Translations under genes and position numbers: made by a program | Notes under the pieces: generated by a model | The model's database searches: none | Told to the model about the DNA's origin: nothing | What the model saw: the letters and a program-made list of their open reading frames with translations, nothing else | Source: Eutreptiella sp. 'Long Island Sound 2002' | Lineage: Eukaryota; Euglenozoa; Euglenophyceae; Eutreptiales; Eutreptiaceae | NCBI GenBank assembly: GCA_964036045.1 | Contig: OZ038391.1 | Location: 44,465,621 to 44,529,620, forward strand | Length of the DNA: 64,000 bases | Direction of reading: 5' to 3' | Shown: piece by piece, positions 33,431-45,370 of the stretch | Layout of the letters: each line of letters opens with the position of its first letter | Position numbering within the stretch: position 1 is the stretch's first letter

Positions 33431-36400
33431 GTGGGGACCCGTCACCAACCCCACTACGCGCGCTCTTGCGAGCTGGCCTTGCGCGCTGGCTTGACACGCT
33501 GTAGGGGCGGCACGAGGGCGCCCTGGGGGGGCGCCTTTTCCCTGGGTACGGGGCGCCCGGGCCCGGGCGCTCCCCCATCCCTGACCACTCGTCCTTTCGG
33601 GCGTGCGGCTGGGGCCCACTACCCACTGGCTGTGGGTGCGGGGGGTGCGGGCGCGGGGACCCGTCACCAACCCCACAGCGCGCGCTCTTGCGAGCTGGCT
33701 TTGCGCGCTGTGGGGGCGGTATGAGGGTGCCCGGGGGGGGCGCCTCTTGCCTGGGTGTGGGGCGTCCGGGGTCGGGCGCCTTCCCACCTCCGACCACTCG
33801 TCCTTTCGGGCTTGCGGCCGGGGCCCACTACCCACTGGCTGTGGATGCGGGTGGTGCGGGCATGGGGACCCGTCACCGATCCCACAGCACGCGCTCTTGC
33901 GAGCTGGCTTTGCGCGCTCTGGGGGCGGCATGAGGGTGCCCTGGAAGGGCGCCTCCTGCTTGGGTGTGGGGCGTCCGGGGTCGGGCGCTCTCCCACCCCT
34001 GACCACTCGTCCGTTTGGCCGTGCGACCGGGGCCCACTACCCACTGGCTGTGGGTGCAGGGGGTGCGGGCGTGGGGACCCGTCACCAACCCCACAGCGCG
34101 CACTCTTGCGAGCTGGCTTTGCGCGCTGTGGGGGCGGCATGAGGGTGCCCGGGGGGGGCACCTCCTGCCTGGGTGTCGGGCGTCCGGGGTCGGGCGCTCT
34201 CCCACCCCCGGCCACTCGTCGGTTCGGGCGTGCGACCGGGGCCCACTACCCACTGGGTGTGGGTGCGGGGGATGGGGCCGTGGGGACCCGTCACCAACCC
34301 TACAGCGCGCGCTCTTGCGAGCTGGCTTTGCACGCTGTGGGGGCGGCATGAGGGTACCCAGGGGGGCCGCCTCTTGCCTGGGTGTGCAGCGTCCGGGGAC
34401 GGGCGCTCTCCCACCCCCGACCTCTCGACCGTTCGGGCGTGCGGCCGGGGCCCACTACCCACTGGTTGTGGGTGCGGGGGATGCGGGCGTGGGGACCCGT
34501 CACCAACCCCACAGCGCGCGCTCTTGCGAGCTGGCTTTGCGCGCTGTGGGGGCGGCACGAGGGCGCCCGGGGGGGGCGCCTCTTGCCTGGGTGTGGGGCG
34601 TCCGGGGACGGGCGCTCCCCCACCCCCGACCTCTCGTCCATTCGGGCGTGCGGCCGGGGCCCACTACCCACTGGCTGTGGGTGCGGGGGGTGTGGCCGTG
34701 GGGACCCGTCACCAACCCCACAGCGCGCGCTCTTGCGAGCTGGCTTTGCGCGCTGTGGGGGCGGCATAGGGGTGCCCAGGGGGGGCGCCTCTTGCCTGGT
34801 GTGGGGCGTCCGGGGACGGGCGCTCTCCCATCCCCGACCTCTCGTCCATTCGGGCGTGCGGCCGGGGCCCACTACCCACTGGTTGTGGGTGCGGGGGATG
34901 CGGGCGTGGGGACCCGTCACCAACCCCACAGCACGCGCTCTTGCGACCTGGCTTTGTGCGCTGTGGGGGCGGCATGAGGGTGCCCGGGGGGGGCGCCTCT
35001 TGCCTGGGTGTGGGGCATCCGGGGACGGGTGCTCTCCCACTCCCGACCTCTCGTCCGTTAGGGCGTGCGGCCGGGGCCCACTATCCACTGGTTGTGGGTG
35101 CGTGGGGTGCGGGCGTGGGGACCCGTCACCAACCCCACAGCGCGCGCTCTTGCGAGCTGGCTTTGGGCGCTGTGGGGGCGGCATGAGGGTGCCCGGGGGG
35201 GCGCCTCTTGCCTGGGTGTGGGGCACTCGGGGACGGGCGCTCTGCCACCCCCGACCTCTCGTCCTTTCGGGCGTGCGGCCGGGGCCGACTACCCACTGGC
35301 TGTGGGTGCGGGGGGTGCGGGCGTGGGGACCCGTCACCAACCCCACAGCGTGCGCTCTTGCGAGCTGGCTTTGCGCGCTTTGGGGGTGGCACGAGAGCGC
35401 CCGGGGGGGGCGCCTCTTGCCTGGGTGTGGGGCGGCCGGGGACGGGCGCTCTCCCAACCCCGCCTTCTCCTCCATTTGGGCGTACCGCCGGGGCCCACTA
35501 CCCACTGGCTGTGGGTGCGGGGGCTGCGGCCGTGGGGACCCGTCACCAACCCCACAGCGCGCGCTCTTGCGAGCTGGCTTTGCGCGCTGTGGGGGCGGCA
35601 TAAGGGTGCCTGGAGGGGGCGCCTCTTGCCTGGGTGTGGGGCGTCCGCAGACGGGCGCTCTCCCACCCCCGACCTCTCGTCCGTTCGGGCGTGCGGCCGG
35701 GGCTCACTACCCACTGGCTGTGGGTGCGGGGGCTGCGGGCATGGGGACCCGTCACCAACCCCACAGCGCGCGCTCTTGCGAACTGGCTTTGCGCGCTGTC
35801 GGGGCGGCATGAGGGTGCCCGGGGGGGGCGCCTGTTGACTGGGTGTGGAGCGTCCGGGGACGGGTGCTCTCCCGGCCCCGATCTCTCGTCCGTTCGGGCG
35901 TGCGGCCGGGGCCCACTACCCACTGGCTGTCGGTGTGTCGGGTGCGGGCGTGGGGACCCGTCACCAACCCCACAGCGCGGGCTCTTGCGAGCTGGCTTTT
36001 GGCGCTGTGGGGGCGGCATGAGGGTGCCCGGGGGGGGCGCCTCTTGCTTGGGTGTGGGGCATTCGGGGACGGGGGCTCTCCCACCCCCGACCTCTCGTCC
36101 GTTCGGGCGTGCGGCCGGGGCCCACTACCCACTGGCTGTGGGTGCGGGGGGTGCGGGCGTGGGGACCCGTCACCAACCCCACAGCGTGCGCTCTTGCGAG
36201 CTGGCTTTGCGCGCTTTGGGGGCGGCATGAGGGCGCCCGGGGGGGGCGCCTCTTGCCTGGGTGTGGGGCGTCCGGGGACGGGCGCTCTCCCACCCCCGAC
36301 TTCTCGTCCATTCGGGCGTACCGCCGGGGCCCACTACCCACTGGCTGTGGGTGCGGGGGCTGCGGCCGTGGGGACCCGTCACCAACCCCACAGCGCGCGT

Positions 36401-38098
36401 TCTTGCGAGCTGGCTTTGCGCGCTGTGCGGGCGGCATAAGGGTGCCCAGGGGGGACGCCTCTTGCCTGGGTGTGGGGCGTCCGGGGACGGGCGCTCTCCC
36501 GACCCCGACCTCTCGTCCGTTCGGGCGTGCGGCCGGGGCCCACTACCCACTGGCTGTGGGTGCGGGGGATGCGGTCGTGGGGACCCGTCACCAACCCCAC
36601 AGCGCGCACTCTTGCGAGCTGGCTTTGCGCGCTGTGGGGGCGGCATGAGGGTGCCCGGGGGGGGCACCTCCTGCCTGGGTGTCGGGCGTCCGGGGTCGGG
36701 CGCTCTCCCACCCCCGGCCACTCGTCCGTTCGGGCGTGCGACCGGGGCCCACTACCCACTGGGTGTGGGTGCGGGGGATGCGGCCGTGGGGACCCGTCAC
36801 CAACCCTACAGCGCGCGCTCTTGCGAGCTGGCTTTGCACGCTGTGGGGGCGGCATGAGGGTACCCAGGGGGGCCGCCTCTTGCCTGGGTGTGCAGCGTCC
36901 GGGGACGGGCGCTCTCCCACCCCCGACCTCTCGACCGTTCGGGCGTGCGGCCGGGGCCCACTACCCACTGGCTGTGGGTGCGGGGGGTGCTGGCGTGGGG
37001 ACCCGCCACAAACCCCACAGCATGCGCTCTTGCGAGCTGGCTTTGCGCGCTGTGGGGGCGGCACGAGGGCGCACGGGGGGGGCGCCTCTTGCCTGGGTGT
37101 GGGGCGTCCGGGGACGGGCGCTCTCCCACCCCCGACCTCTCGTCCTTTCGGGCGTGCGGCCGGGGCCCACTACCCACTGACTGTGGCTGCGGGGGGTGCG
37201 GCCGTCGGGACCCGTCACCAACCCCACAGCGCGCGCTCTTGCGAGCTGGCTTTGCGCGCTGTGGGGGCGGCACAATGGTGCCCGGGGGGGGCGTCCGGGG
37301 ACGGGCGCTCTCCCACTCCCGACCTCCCATCCGTTCGGGCGTGCGGCCGGGGCCCACTACCCACTGGCTGTGGGTGCGGCGGATGCGGGCCCGGGGACCC
37401 GTGACCAACCCCACAGCGCGCGCTCTTGCGAGCTGGCTTTGGGCGCTGTGGGGAAGGCATGAGGGTGCAGGGGGGGGGCGCCTCTTGCCTGGGTGTGGGG
37501 CATCCGGGGACGGGTGCTCTCCCACCCCCGACCTCTCGTCCGTTCGAGCACCGGCCGGGGCCCACTACCCACTGGCTGTGGGTCCGGGGGGTGCGGGCGT
37601 GGGGACCCGTCACCAACCCCGCAGCGCGCGCTCTTGCATGCTGTGGTGGCGGCATGAGCATTACCCGGGGGGGCGCCTCTTGCCTGGGTGTGGGGCGTCC
37701 GGGGACGGGCGCTCTCCCAGCCCTGACCTCTCGTCCGTTGGGGCGTGCGGCCGGGGCCCACTACCCACTGGCTGTGGGTGCGGGGGGGGCGGGCGTGGGG
37801 ACCCGTCACCAACCCCACAACGCGCGCTCTTGCGAGCTGGCTTTGCGCGCTGTGGGGGCGGCATGAGGGTGCCCGGGGGGGGCGCCCCTTGCCTGGGTGT
37901 GGGGCGTCCGGGGATGGGCGCTCTCCCACCCCCAACCTCTCGTCCGTTCCGGCGTGCGGCCGGGGCCCACTACCCACTGGCTGTGGTTGCGGGGGGTGCG
38001 GGCGTGAGGACCCGTCAGCAACCCCACAGCGCGCGCTCTTGCGTGCTGCGGGGGCGGCATGAGGGTGCCCGGGGGGGGGCGCCTCTTGCCTGGGTGTC
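33431..38098 (+). repeat. 209-bp satellite array, about 22 monomers
   Basis: The monomer starts, for example, at GTGGGGACCCGTCACCAACC, and homologous points recur every 209 bp (35634, 35843, 36052, 36261, 36470, 36679, 36888). A few monomers near 37260-37680 are shortened. Since 209 is not a multiple of three, the very long open frames through it on both strands rotate frame at each unit; they reflect lack of stops, not coding. A higher-order pattern exists: the block 34147-34437 recurs at 36651-36941, about twelve monomers later. Confidence 0.9.
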
Positions 38099-39300
38099 TG
38101 ACCTCAGACGCCCCCCACAATGGTGCAAAGCACCCCCCCCGGGGACGCCCTTCCGCCACCCCCACAGCGAGCAACGCCGGCCCGCAAGGGCGCACGCTGT
38201 GGGGCCGGTGCTGGGTCCCCACGCCCGCACCGACCGCACCCGGGACACACGGGTTGCGGAACCCTGGCTGCCCGCTCCAGAGGACGGGCGGCCGGGGGAG
38301 GGACAGCGCCTGACACCAGACCCCCCTCACAACGGTGGCAGGCCACCCCCCCCGGGGACGGCCCCCCACCAACCCCACGGCACGCAGCCCCCACAGGGCA
38401 TGCAGGGCAAGGGGACACTGTTGGGCCCCCACACCAACACACCCGCGCCCACAGCACGTGGGTGGCGGACCCGAACAGCCCGCCCAGTCGGCGGGCAGTC
38501 GGGGGAGGGGGAGCGTCTGACCTCAGACGCCCCTCACAATGGTGGAAGGCACCCCCCCCGGGGACGCCCTTCCGCCACCCCCACAGCGAGCAACGCCGGC
38601 CCGCAAGGACGCACGCTGTGGGGCCGGTGCTGGGTCCTCAGGCCCGCACCGACCGCACCCGGGACACACGGGTCGCGGAACCCTGGCTGCCCGCTCCAGA
38701 GGACGGGCGGCCGGGGGAGGGACAGCGCCTGACACCAGACGCCCCTCACAACGGTGGCAGGCCACCCCCACCGGGCACGGCCCCCCACCACCCCCGCGGC
38801 ACGCAGCCCCCACAGGGCATGCAGGCAGAGGGGACAGTGTTGGGCCCCCACACCAACACACCCGCGCCCACAGCACGTGGGTGGCGGACCCCAACAGCCC
38901 GCTCAGTGGGCGGGCAGTCGGCGGAGGGACAGTGCCTGACCTCAGACGCCCCTCACAATGGTGGAAGGCACCCCCCCCGGGGACGCCCTTCCGCCACCCC
39001 CACAGCGAGCAACGCCGGGCCGCAAGGGCGCACGCTATGGGGCTGGTGCTGGGTCCCCACGCCCGCACCGACCGCACCCGGGACACATGGGTCGCGGAAC
39101 CCTGGCTACCCGCTCCAGAGGACGGGCGGTCGGGGGAGGGACAGCGCCTGACACCAGACGCCCCTCACAACAGTGGCGGGCCACACCCCCCCGGGGACGG
39201 CCCCCCACCACCCCCGCGGCACGCAGCCCCCACAGGGCATGCAGGCCAAGGGGACAGTGTTGGGCCCCCACACCCACACGCCCGCGCCCATAGCACGTGG
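38099..39300 (-). repeat. inverted satellite array, alternating monomer pair
   Basis: Units of about 419 bp start at 38100, 38519 and 38938 (ACCTCAGACGCCCCTCACAA). Each is a pair of diverged half-units of about 209 bp, the second starting ACACCAGACGCC. The segment CCCCCACAGCGAGCAACGCC is the complement counterpart of the monomers in the first array, so both arrays share origin and run in opposite directions. The turn lies at about 38098, in CTGGGTGTC followed by TGACCTCAGA. Confidence 0.8.
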
Positions 39301-40170
39301 GTGGCGGACAGCCCCAAGCCAGGTAGGGGGGAACCGGGACCGGAGCGCCCCCCCCTCAAGCACGCCAGACGGAGCAAGGGACCGGGGCAGGACACGCGGA
39401 GGGGCACGGACAACTCGAAACGGCCCTACCAGCGCCCAGTGCCGGGAACGCGCGAGGTGCGCACGCCACACCACCCAGGGGGGGGGGAGCGGACGCCGCG
39501 GGAGCGCGGGCGCACACACACGCAAAGGGCACGCGGGGACTACCAGAAGGGCAACCAGACCGAGCACGCGGAACGCACAGACCGCCTGGAATGGCGTACC
39601 AGCGAGCGAGGGTAAGGGACACCCGGACGGGACGGCCCGCCACACGCAGCGCGGGACACGCGGGGCGCGAAGTGGGAAACGGGAGAGACACAACACCAGG
39701 AACCGGCCCGAGCCCCCTGAACCTGCCGCAAGCGCCGCGCACACACGGACGGGGCACTGCACCCGCCAACGCAGCAGTGGCGCACTGCGCCACGCCCCAA
39801 CCCCTAGGCTCGGCAGCCTCTGCGCCAGCCTAAGGGGGTCCCACTGGCGACAAGCCAGTAGCACGGGCCCGGCGGCGCCGGCGCCCCGGGCGACCACGCA
39901 TTAGGGGGGCGACGCGGTGGGTAAGCGCCCGCAGTCACGGCTGCGAATTGATGCACTGACCGGGGAGTGGCGAAACGGGGAAGCCAGGGAGGGACGGGGC
40001 TTCGAGCCCTGTGAACCCGGGGGACTCCGCCACCAGGCAGGAGGTGCGTCTTGGAGTGCCCCCCACTAGGACCCGGTTGGGAGGATATCACCTGGCCCGA
40101 CCAGGTGGCCCCCTGGGGCCGAAAGGCGTCTAGTACCCGCAAAATCAAACCTCAAACCTCAAACCTCAAA
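39300..40170 (+). repeat. right arm of the inverted structure
   Basis: It is the complement of the left arm. It ends with CGCAAAATCAAACC followed by CTCAAAC heptamers, three full copies, so heptamer number differs among the three known ends (22057, 32547, 40170). The next base belongs to gypsy element A3. Confidence 0.75.
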
Positions 40171-41140
40171 CCTGGCAGGGTCTTCGAGCTACTGGCTGAC
40201 CTGGATCACTGGGCTGGACGACTGACGCCCGGTTCCTGCGGCAGCGACGGCATGCTTTTCTGGTTGGTGGCTCAGCTCCCTTGGGAACTATGGGACGAGT
40301 GCCGGTCAACGGCAGAGCGCAAGGCTAGAGCCCTGAACTACGAGGATTTGTCTGTGCTACTCTTGGAGCTGGCGTTGGACAAAGAAAGCGACCAGCACCT
40401 GAACCCCTACCGTCCTGGAGGAGGTGGCTCTGGAAGCCATGGCAAGGGGTGCCAAGGACCCAGCTCTGGACAGGGGATTACCCCCAAGCACCCCAGTATA
40501 ATGGACAATGTCAAGGAGCTCTTCTGGTGTGACGCCAGAGATGAGCAAGGCCACCTGCAGCACGCCCCTGACTGCGAGCAGCGAGACTGCTTCGTAGTCC
40601 AAGGGAAGAAGCAGGAGACCAACACCGGCGCCAAGGCTAAGATCTGGATCACTACAGGTGTACTATCACCTGTGCCTTCTGTGGGAAGAGGAAGCACTAC
40701 GAGGATGAGTGCTACCACAAGCAGCGCCTGTCGGCGAAGCTGAAGGGCGAGGATCCTGGCAAAGGCCCCTCGCAAGGGCGGTGGCAAGGGCAACGGCAAC
40801 GACTCCGGCAAGGGCAAGTCGAAAGGACGTGGAAAAGGACAAGACAAGAGCCAAGGTGGACCAGGAGGAGGCACTAACCGCCAGCCAGACAAGGACAACA
40901 AGAACCCGGACAAGAACGGAGGGAACCCCTATTCCTAATCCAGGGGGGAACTCCGAGCCCTCTGGAGGGCAGTCTGGTCCTACCACACGCTCGCAAACTC
41001 AGGCCCAGCGAGAGCAAGGGGCCAAGTGTGAGCATGAAGGTGGTGATGACGGCAACGCCAAGAAGAGAAGCCGTTTCATGAGGATGGCCCGCAAACGGCT
41101 GAACAAGGGGTTCGAGGTGACCTGTCCTGCGGAGTTCTGA
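40171..41140 (+). pseudogene. gypsy gag C-terminal part (A3)
   Basis: It matches B1 and B2 gag in the segment PWELWDECRSTAERKAR. The zinc knuckle CAFCGKRKHYEDEC is at about 40674-40715, in a different frame from the upstream part; a small deletion near 40645 explains it. After the knuckle comes a basic and Gly/Gln-rich tail. The stop at 41138-41140 comes shortly before the protease frame, so gag and pol are separated by about 28 bases and probably need recoding or reinitiation in a live element. Confidence 0.75.
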
Positions 41141-41167
41141 CGGCGACGCTCCGGTTGGGCCCTGGAC

Positions 41168-43068
41168 TTGGTGTTCTTGGTAAATATCCGACTAGGGGGA
41201 CATGAATACCTGGGTGTACTGGATACTGGAGGCACCATATTTATAGTGGCCAAGAAAGCTTTACCTTGTGGGAGCCTGAAGAACACCATGACCACCGCGG
41301 CTATACGAATGGGGGATGGGCATGTGGTGCACAGCTGCGGGGGCTGTGAAGTGGAGGTACCAATGGGCTCCCGAACTATCGCCCATTGGTTCTATGTGAT
41401 GGACACGGAGGCCTTCGACTTTGTACTGGGGACTGACTTCTTCGTGCAGCACTCCCAGATGCAATCCCTGACGCTGCAAGCGCCCTACCTCCTCTACGGG
41501 GACCACGGCAATGGCAGAGAGTCGGTGCCACTGGAGCAGTCGGAGTATACCTCGGCTACCAGAGGGTATCGAAGGGGGAGCCCTCACAATGATGGCGGCC
41601 TCCAAGACTGAGGACTATCAACTAATGGGGGAAGTCCTAGACCAAGGTCTGAAGGAGTTGGGTTATTCCAGAGAAGACCTGAGCGTGTAGTTGTTCGCCA
41701 GCGACAAGCAACATGTCTTGGACCTTTACTGCAGCAAGGGGAAAAACTGCAGCTACAAACCTTACTGGCCCTCTTTCGGGATGGCCTACAGTAACCCCAG
41801 GTTCAGTGAACTGGGGAAGGTCTTGACCAAGGTGGCTCTGGAACGTTCCCGTATGGTCCTGTGTTCCCCCGATTGGGGAGCCCATGGGGGCAACGAGTAC
41901 TTGCGAACCCGCCTGGACAGGCTGACTATCAGCTCTGTTCGGTTACCTGATCAGGCCATCTACGTGCCTCTGGGGCGGAAGACGCCCATCGGGAAACCCG
42001 GATGGGGAAGTATGCTCAGCGTGGTGGATGGGGGTCTTACCTCCATCCCCTGGGAGGACCTGGACTCAACTCTTGTCGAGGCTATACAACGAGAGAGTGA
42101 TGGACTCACCCTGGGTGACTTGAAGGATTGACTATGACCTCAAGATGCTATTGAGACTATACCAGGGGGAGATGAATACGTTGTGACTAACACCAATGCC
42201 CCGACCTCTCCTTGCCATGTACCTGTTCCTGATGGAGTCTCTGAGTGTGGACTATTCGAGCTCCCCAGCTCTATCCACTCAGATGGCAAAACTGAGCATG
42301 ACGCCTTCTTCGTGCAGACATGCGTGGAGGAAGTGGATAACGCCGAGTACGTCGCCCCACTGAAACCCCTACTCTCTATGAGGGTGGAAGACCCCGTGGA
42401 CGAAGAGCTGGACCCCCGATGCAGGGTACGGGAGTAGGTGGACTCCAAGAGGAGGTTGGTGGCGAAAAAGCTATGCTACGCTAAGCCTACCCGCAGCTCA
42501 TGGCCACTGAAGCAAGGACGTATGGGAGATCTATCCCAATCGAAGGAGGACCTCGAAAAGAGATCACCACCTGGCAAAGGGAGGTAGATCTTGAGCTCAT
42601 GAAGAGCGTGTGGGGTGCCCATGGGAGGACCCCAGAGGAGGATGACCTCTCGGAGGAACGTGTATGTGAACCCCCTCAAGTGTGCCTATGTTGCCATCGT
42701 CCACCGGAGGTGGTTGAACGAGACCTACTATACGCCTACCAAGGGTTGAAGGATACTACCAAGGGCGAAGAGTCCGTGGAGGATCACCTCCCGACGTGTA
42801 TACTCAGGGGGCAAGCAACTAACACTCTGACGAGGACATGGAGGACAAGATCAAGCTATTGGACCCGCGGGTGCAGACACTTATAAGAACCTATGTGGAG
42901 GTGTTCGGGGAACTACCACCCCCAGCTGCATGTGACAAGCTGGTACAGATGGACCTCAAGCTGAAACCCGAGTTCGTGGGTCACAAGATCCGGAGAAGAT
43001 CCTATCCGGCTCCTAACGAACAGGCCGACGAGATTGAGGGACAGATACAAGAATGTATCCACGCCTAG
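41168..43068 (+). pseudogene. gypsy protease and linker (A3)
   Basis: The protease site is LDTGGTIFIVA, with DTGG in place of the usual DTGA/S. A frameshift near 41555 and nonsense codons at 41688-41690, 42129-42131 and 42435-42437 break the linker; A1 has sense codons there. The frame 42838-43068 contains the start of RT (VQMDLKLKPE). Confidence 0.8.
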
Positions 43069-44005
43069 TCCTGGAGTACAAGGACGGGGACTACCCCCAA
43101 CACTGCAGCCCCTGTTTCCTGGTGGCTAAACCTGGGTCTACAGCCAAACGGCTGGTAGTGGACTACGGAGAGCTGAACAAGAAAATGCTGAACCACTCAG
43201 GGTCCATTCCTAATATGGAGTCTACCCTTGAGAAGATAGCCTCCTGTCGCTACAAGGCCAAGATGGAAAAGAGGAGCGGATTCTGGCAGGTGGACCTGAC
43301 GCCCAACGCTCAGGAGCTACTAGCCTTCATCAGCCCTCAGGGGAGGGTGTTCAAGTGGAAGGTCATGCCGTTTGGCGTGGCCAACGCACCCGCTCTATTC
43401 CAAGAGCTGATGAACAAGATCTTGTCCATCCTACGACGAAGACCCAAGGTGCAAGAACTCATATCCCTTGGGGCCCAGATGGAAGCACACATCGATGATG
43501 TATGCCTCGGGACCAATACCCAGGAGGATCACCTAATCCTCTTGGGTGAGTTCATTGCGGTCTGCCAGCAGAACCACACACGACTCAAGCTGGAGAAGTG
43601 TGAGTTCATGCAGGAGAACATGCAGTACCTGGGGTTTGAGGTTGGCTATGGGTGGTTGACCTCAGCGGCCTCTAAGGCCAAACCCCTGATGGACGCTAAG
43701 GTACGACATGAAGACCCCAAGAAAGCACTCCATGATGTACGCAGTTTCATTGGGGCGTGCAACTTCTACCGTCGCCATACCAAAAACTTCACCTACACCA
43801 GCGCCATTCTGACGGACCTGATCAAGAAGAGTACTACTTGGCGCTGGGGCCGACAAGAGCAACAAGCGTTTGATGAGCTCAAAAACAAGGTGGCCAATGC
43901 TAAGTGCTTGGGGTGCCTAGAGCACAAGGTGAGATTATCCTGGTAACCGACGCCAGCAATGTGGACGGTGGTGGAATGTTGTTCCATAGGCAAGCACTAG
44001 AGAAA
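43053..44005 (+). pseudogene. gypsy RT and start of RNase H (A3)
   Basis: At 297 codons this is the longest unbroken RT of the A family here: LVVDYGELNKK, QVDLTPNAQELLAF, KVMPFGVANAPALFQ, AHIDDVCLGTNT, GFEVGYGW. Motif C is HIDD as in A1, so the histidine is a family trait and not a mutation of one copy. RNase H breaks off after VTDASNVDGGG-type sequence at about 43970-44005, where LINE sequence starts; here the first D of RNase H (GACGCC) is present, unlike A1. Confidence 0.85.
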
Positions 44006-44008
44006 GAG

Positions 44009-44232
44009 GACACTTTCTGAGTGTCTATTTTTTTTCGATTGACCCTCAGCATTTTGTTGATGGATCCACCAGTAGTCCAGGCTATTCGGTGATTGGTGAA
44101 AATCCTAGGCTGTTCAAGTTCTGGAGCCTTTGCCGTAGTTTTCTGATCATCACCTCCATTCCCGAGGCAAAATTTACGCTCGCCACCTTTCAATGAACAC
44201 CCAACCGCCTTTTCGTTCATCCCGAGAGCATC
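44009..44232 (+). other. probable 5' untranslated region of the LINE
   Basis: This is unique sequence between the gypsy junction and the ORF1 start, including a T run (44030-44037). A short frame from an ATG at 44193 ends after 25 codons and is probably not the gene. Confidence 0.4.
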
Positions 44233-45370
44233 ATGAATTTCACCCTATTTGGAAGCTCCAAAGCCGCTGATGACGGCCTTTCAACGCTATTTAACTGTTC
44301 TCCGTCGCACCTCTTTCAAGAACACCAAGCCACAGATTCGCCGTTACAAACACGCTTTCCATCACGCCAATTCGAGGCCGTTGAAGGCAAAATGTTTGAC
44401 ACACGCCAACGCATTTTTGTTCCCGAAGTCTACCGCCGTCTACAAAACTACTCCGGGTTTTACCTGGATGTGGAAGGCACCGATATTCAATCCGTCTTTG
44501 TTGGGAGCACCTCCACGGATATCCTAGACCGAGGCAGGGTCTCTTCCGTTGCACACAATAACTACAACGAGCTTGAAAAGCTATCGTTCAAACACAAGCG
44601 CTTCTACCTAAAGCCGTACGAGTTGGACTACTCTCAAACCGAAGCCAAGAAGTCTCCAGCTACCGCCAACCTGTGGGCTAAACAATTAAGAACCGTGCTA
44701 GATAAAGCCAAAGAGGAGAACAAAGACCTCAAAGGATGGTTCGTTGTTCCGGCGTGGGACGCTCAAGTGGTGGCTGCCACCTTTCGCATGCTAGGCTCAA
44801 CTTCCGCCCTTTTTCCACTCCTCCCTTACATTTCTAGCGTAGTATGTATGCACGGAGCACAACTTCGGGACGCCTACAAGGTCAAAAAGGACGGCAAAGA
44901 CTCCTACGAGTTCCGCACAAGCGGCCATCAAACGATGCCGTATGTTGCTTTGCTCCTAAACACCTCTTCCTTCGACGGGTGCCGCTATGAAGACATCAAT
45001 TTTAAGTTTGAACCTTTCCGCTTTGCCGCCAAGCACACCCATCCAACGGTGCGAGACCTCAGGTTGCACAAAACACTACGGTTTGAGGTGAGCATAGAGT
45101 TCCTTGATCGCATTGAGCCTTCACCGCCGGAGGAGAGAGACAAGTCACAACCAAAACAACGCAAAATTGGAGACACCCGTGCATTCATGAAGTTAATGAA
45201 CGAAATGTTCGTCCCCGCGCTAGCAAACATATCGGTGAACACCAAGAATGCTTACTACCTGTTTGGCCACATAGTTCCTTCTGAGAGCTCGCATTGGGCT
45301 TACTACCGATTTGATTGGGAACTCCCATCCCGCTTTGCCGACAAGCTCATGTTTAAAGTCCGCGAGTGCG
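44233..45370 (+). CDS. LINE ORF1, unknown family, fuller copy
   Basis: The frame opens at ATG 44233 and is uninterrupted through the region shared with 31806-32546 (about 95 percent identical by eye), ending in shared sequence at VREC near 45370. An internal ATG at 44391 (MFDTRQRIFV) is a plausible alternative start, because the sequence before it is less protein-like and other frames are open there too. No known domain: there are conserved-looking segments (GWFVVPAWDAQVVAATF, ADKLMFKVREC), a basic tract (KSQPKQRKIGD), and no signal peptide. The open frame runs on to 45723 through foreign GC-rich DNA, so the natural C-terminal Cys cluster is lost. Confidence 0.6.

Larger units (their letters stand above)
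32547..40170. mobile_element. 7.6-kb inverted satellite structure with heptamer ends
   Basis: The left arm (32547-33430) and right arm (39300-40170) are inverted copies of each other. Inside, 209-bp monomers run in one orientation from about 33431 to 38098 and in the opposite orientation from 38099 to 39300. Both outer ends have heptamer runs (TTTGAGG reading inward). It can be read as two copies of one element joined head to head: arm at the 3' end, monomers at the 5' end. A single copy is at 22057-23300. No protein of mobile-element type is encoded. Confidence 0.65.
40171..44008 (+). mobile_element. gypsy element A3, truncated at both ends
   Basis: It starts inside gag at the edge of the GC-rich structure and ends inside RNase H, where LINE sequence begins (AGAGGACACTTTCTGAG). 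In between it is collinear with A1, which it resembles closely. It supplies the undamaged state at several A1 breaks and has its own stops near 41691, 42131, 42437 and 43068. Confidence 0.85.

Noticed and set aside
36888-38732. 614-codon open frame through the satellite and similar frames of 150-480 codons on both strands (33431-39300)
   Set aside because: The monomer is 209 bp, not a multiple of three. Frames are open on both strands at once because GC-rich repeats lack stop codons, and the predicted proteins are Gly/Arg/Pro repeats. Not coding.
33431-39300. Regular repeats resembling a CRISPR array
   Set aside because: The repeats are 209 bp head to tail without unique spacers, in eukaryotic DNA. 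This is a satellite.
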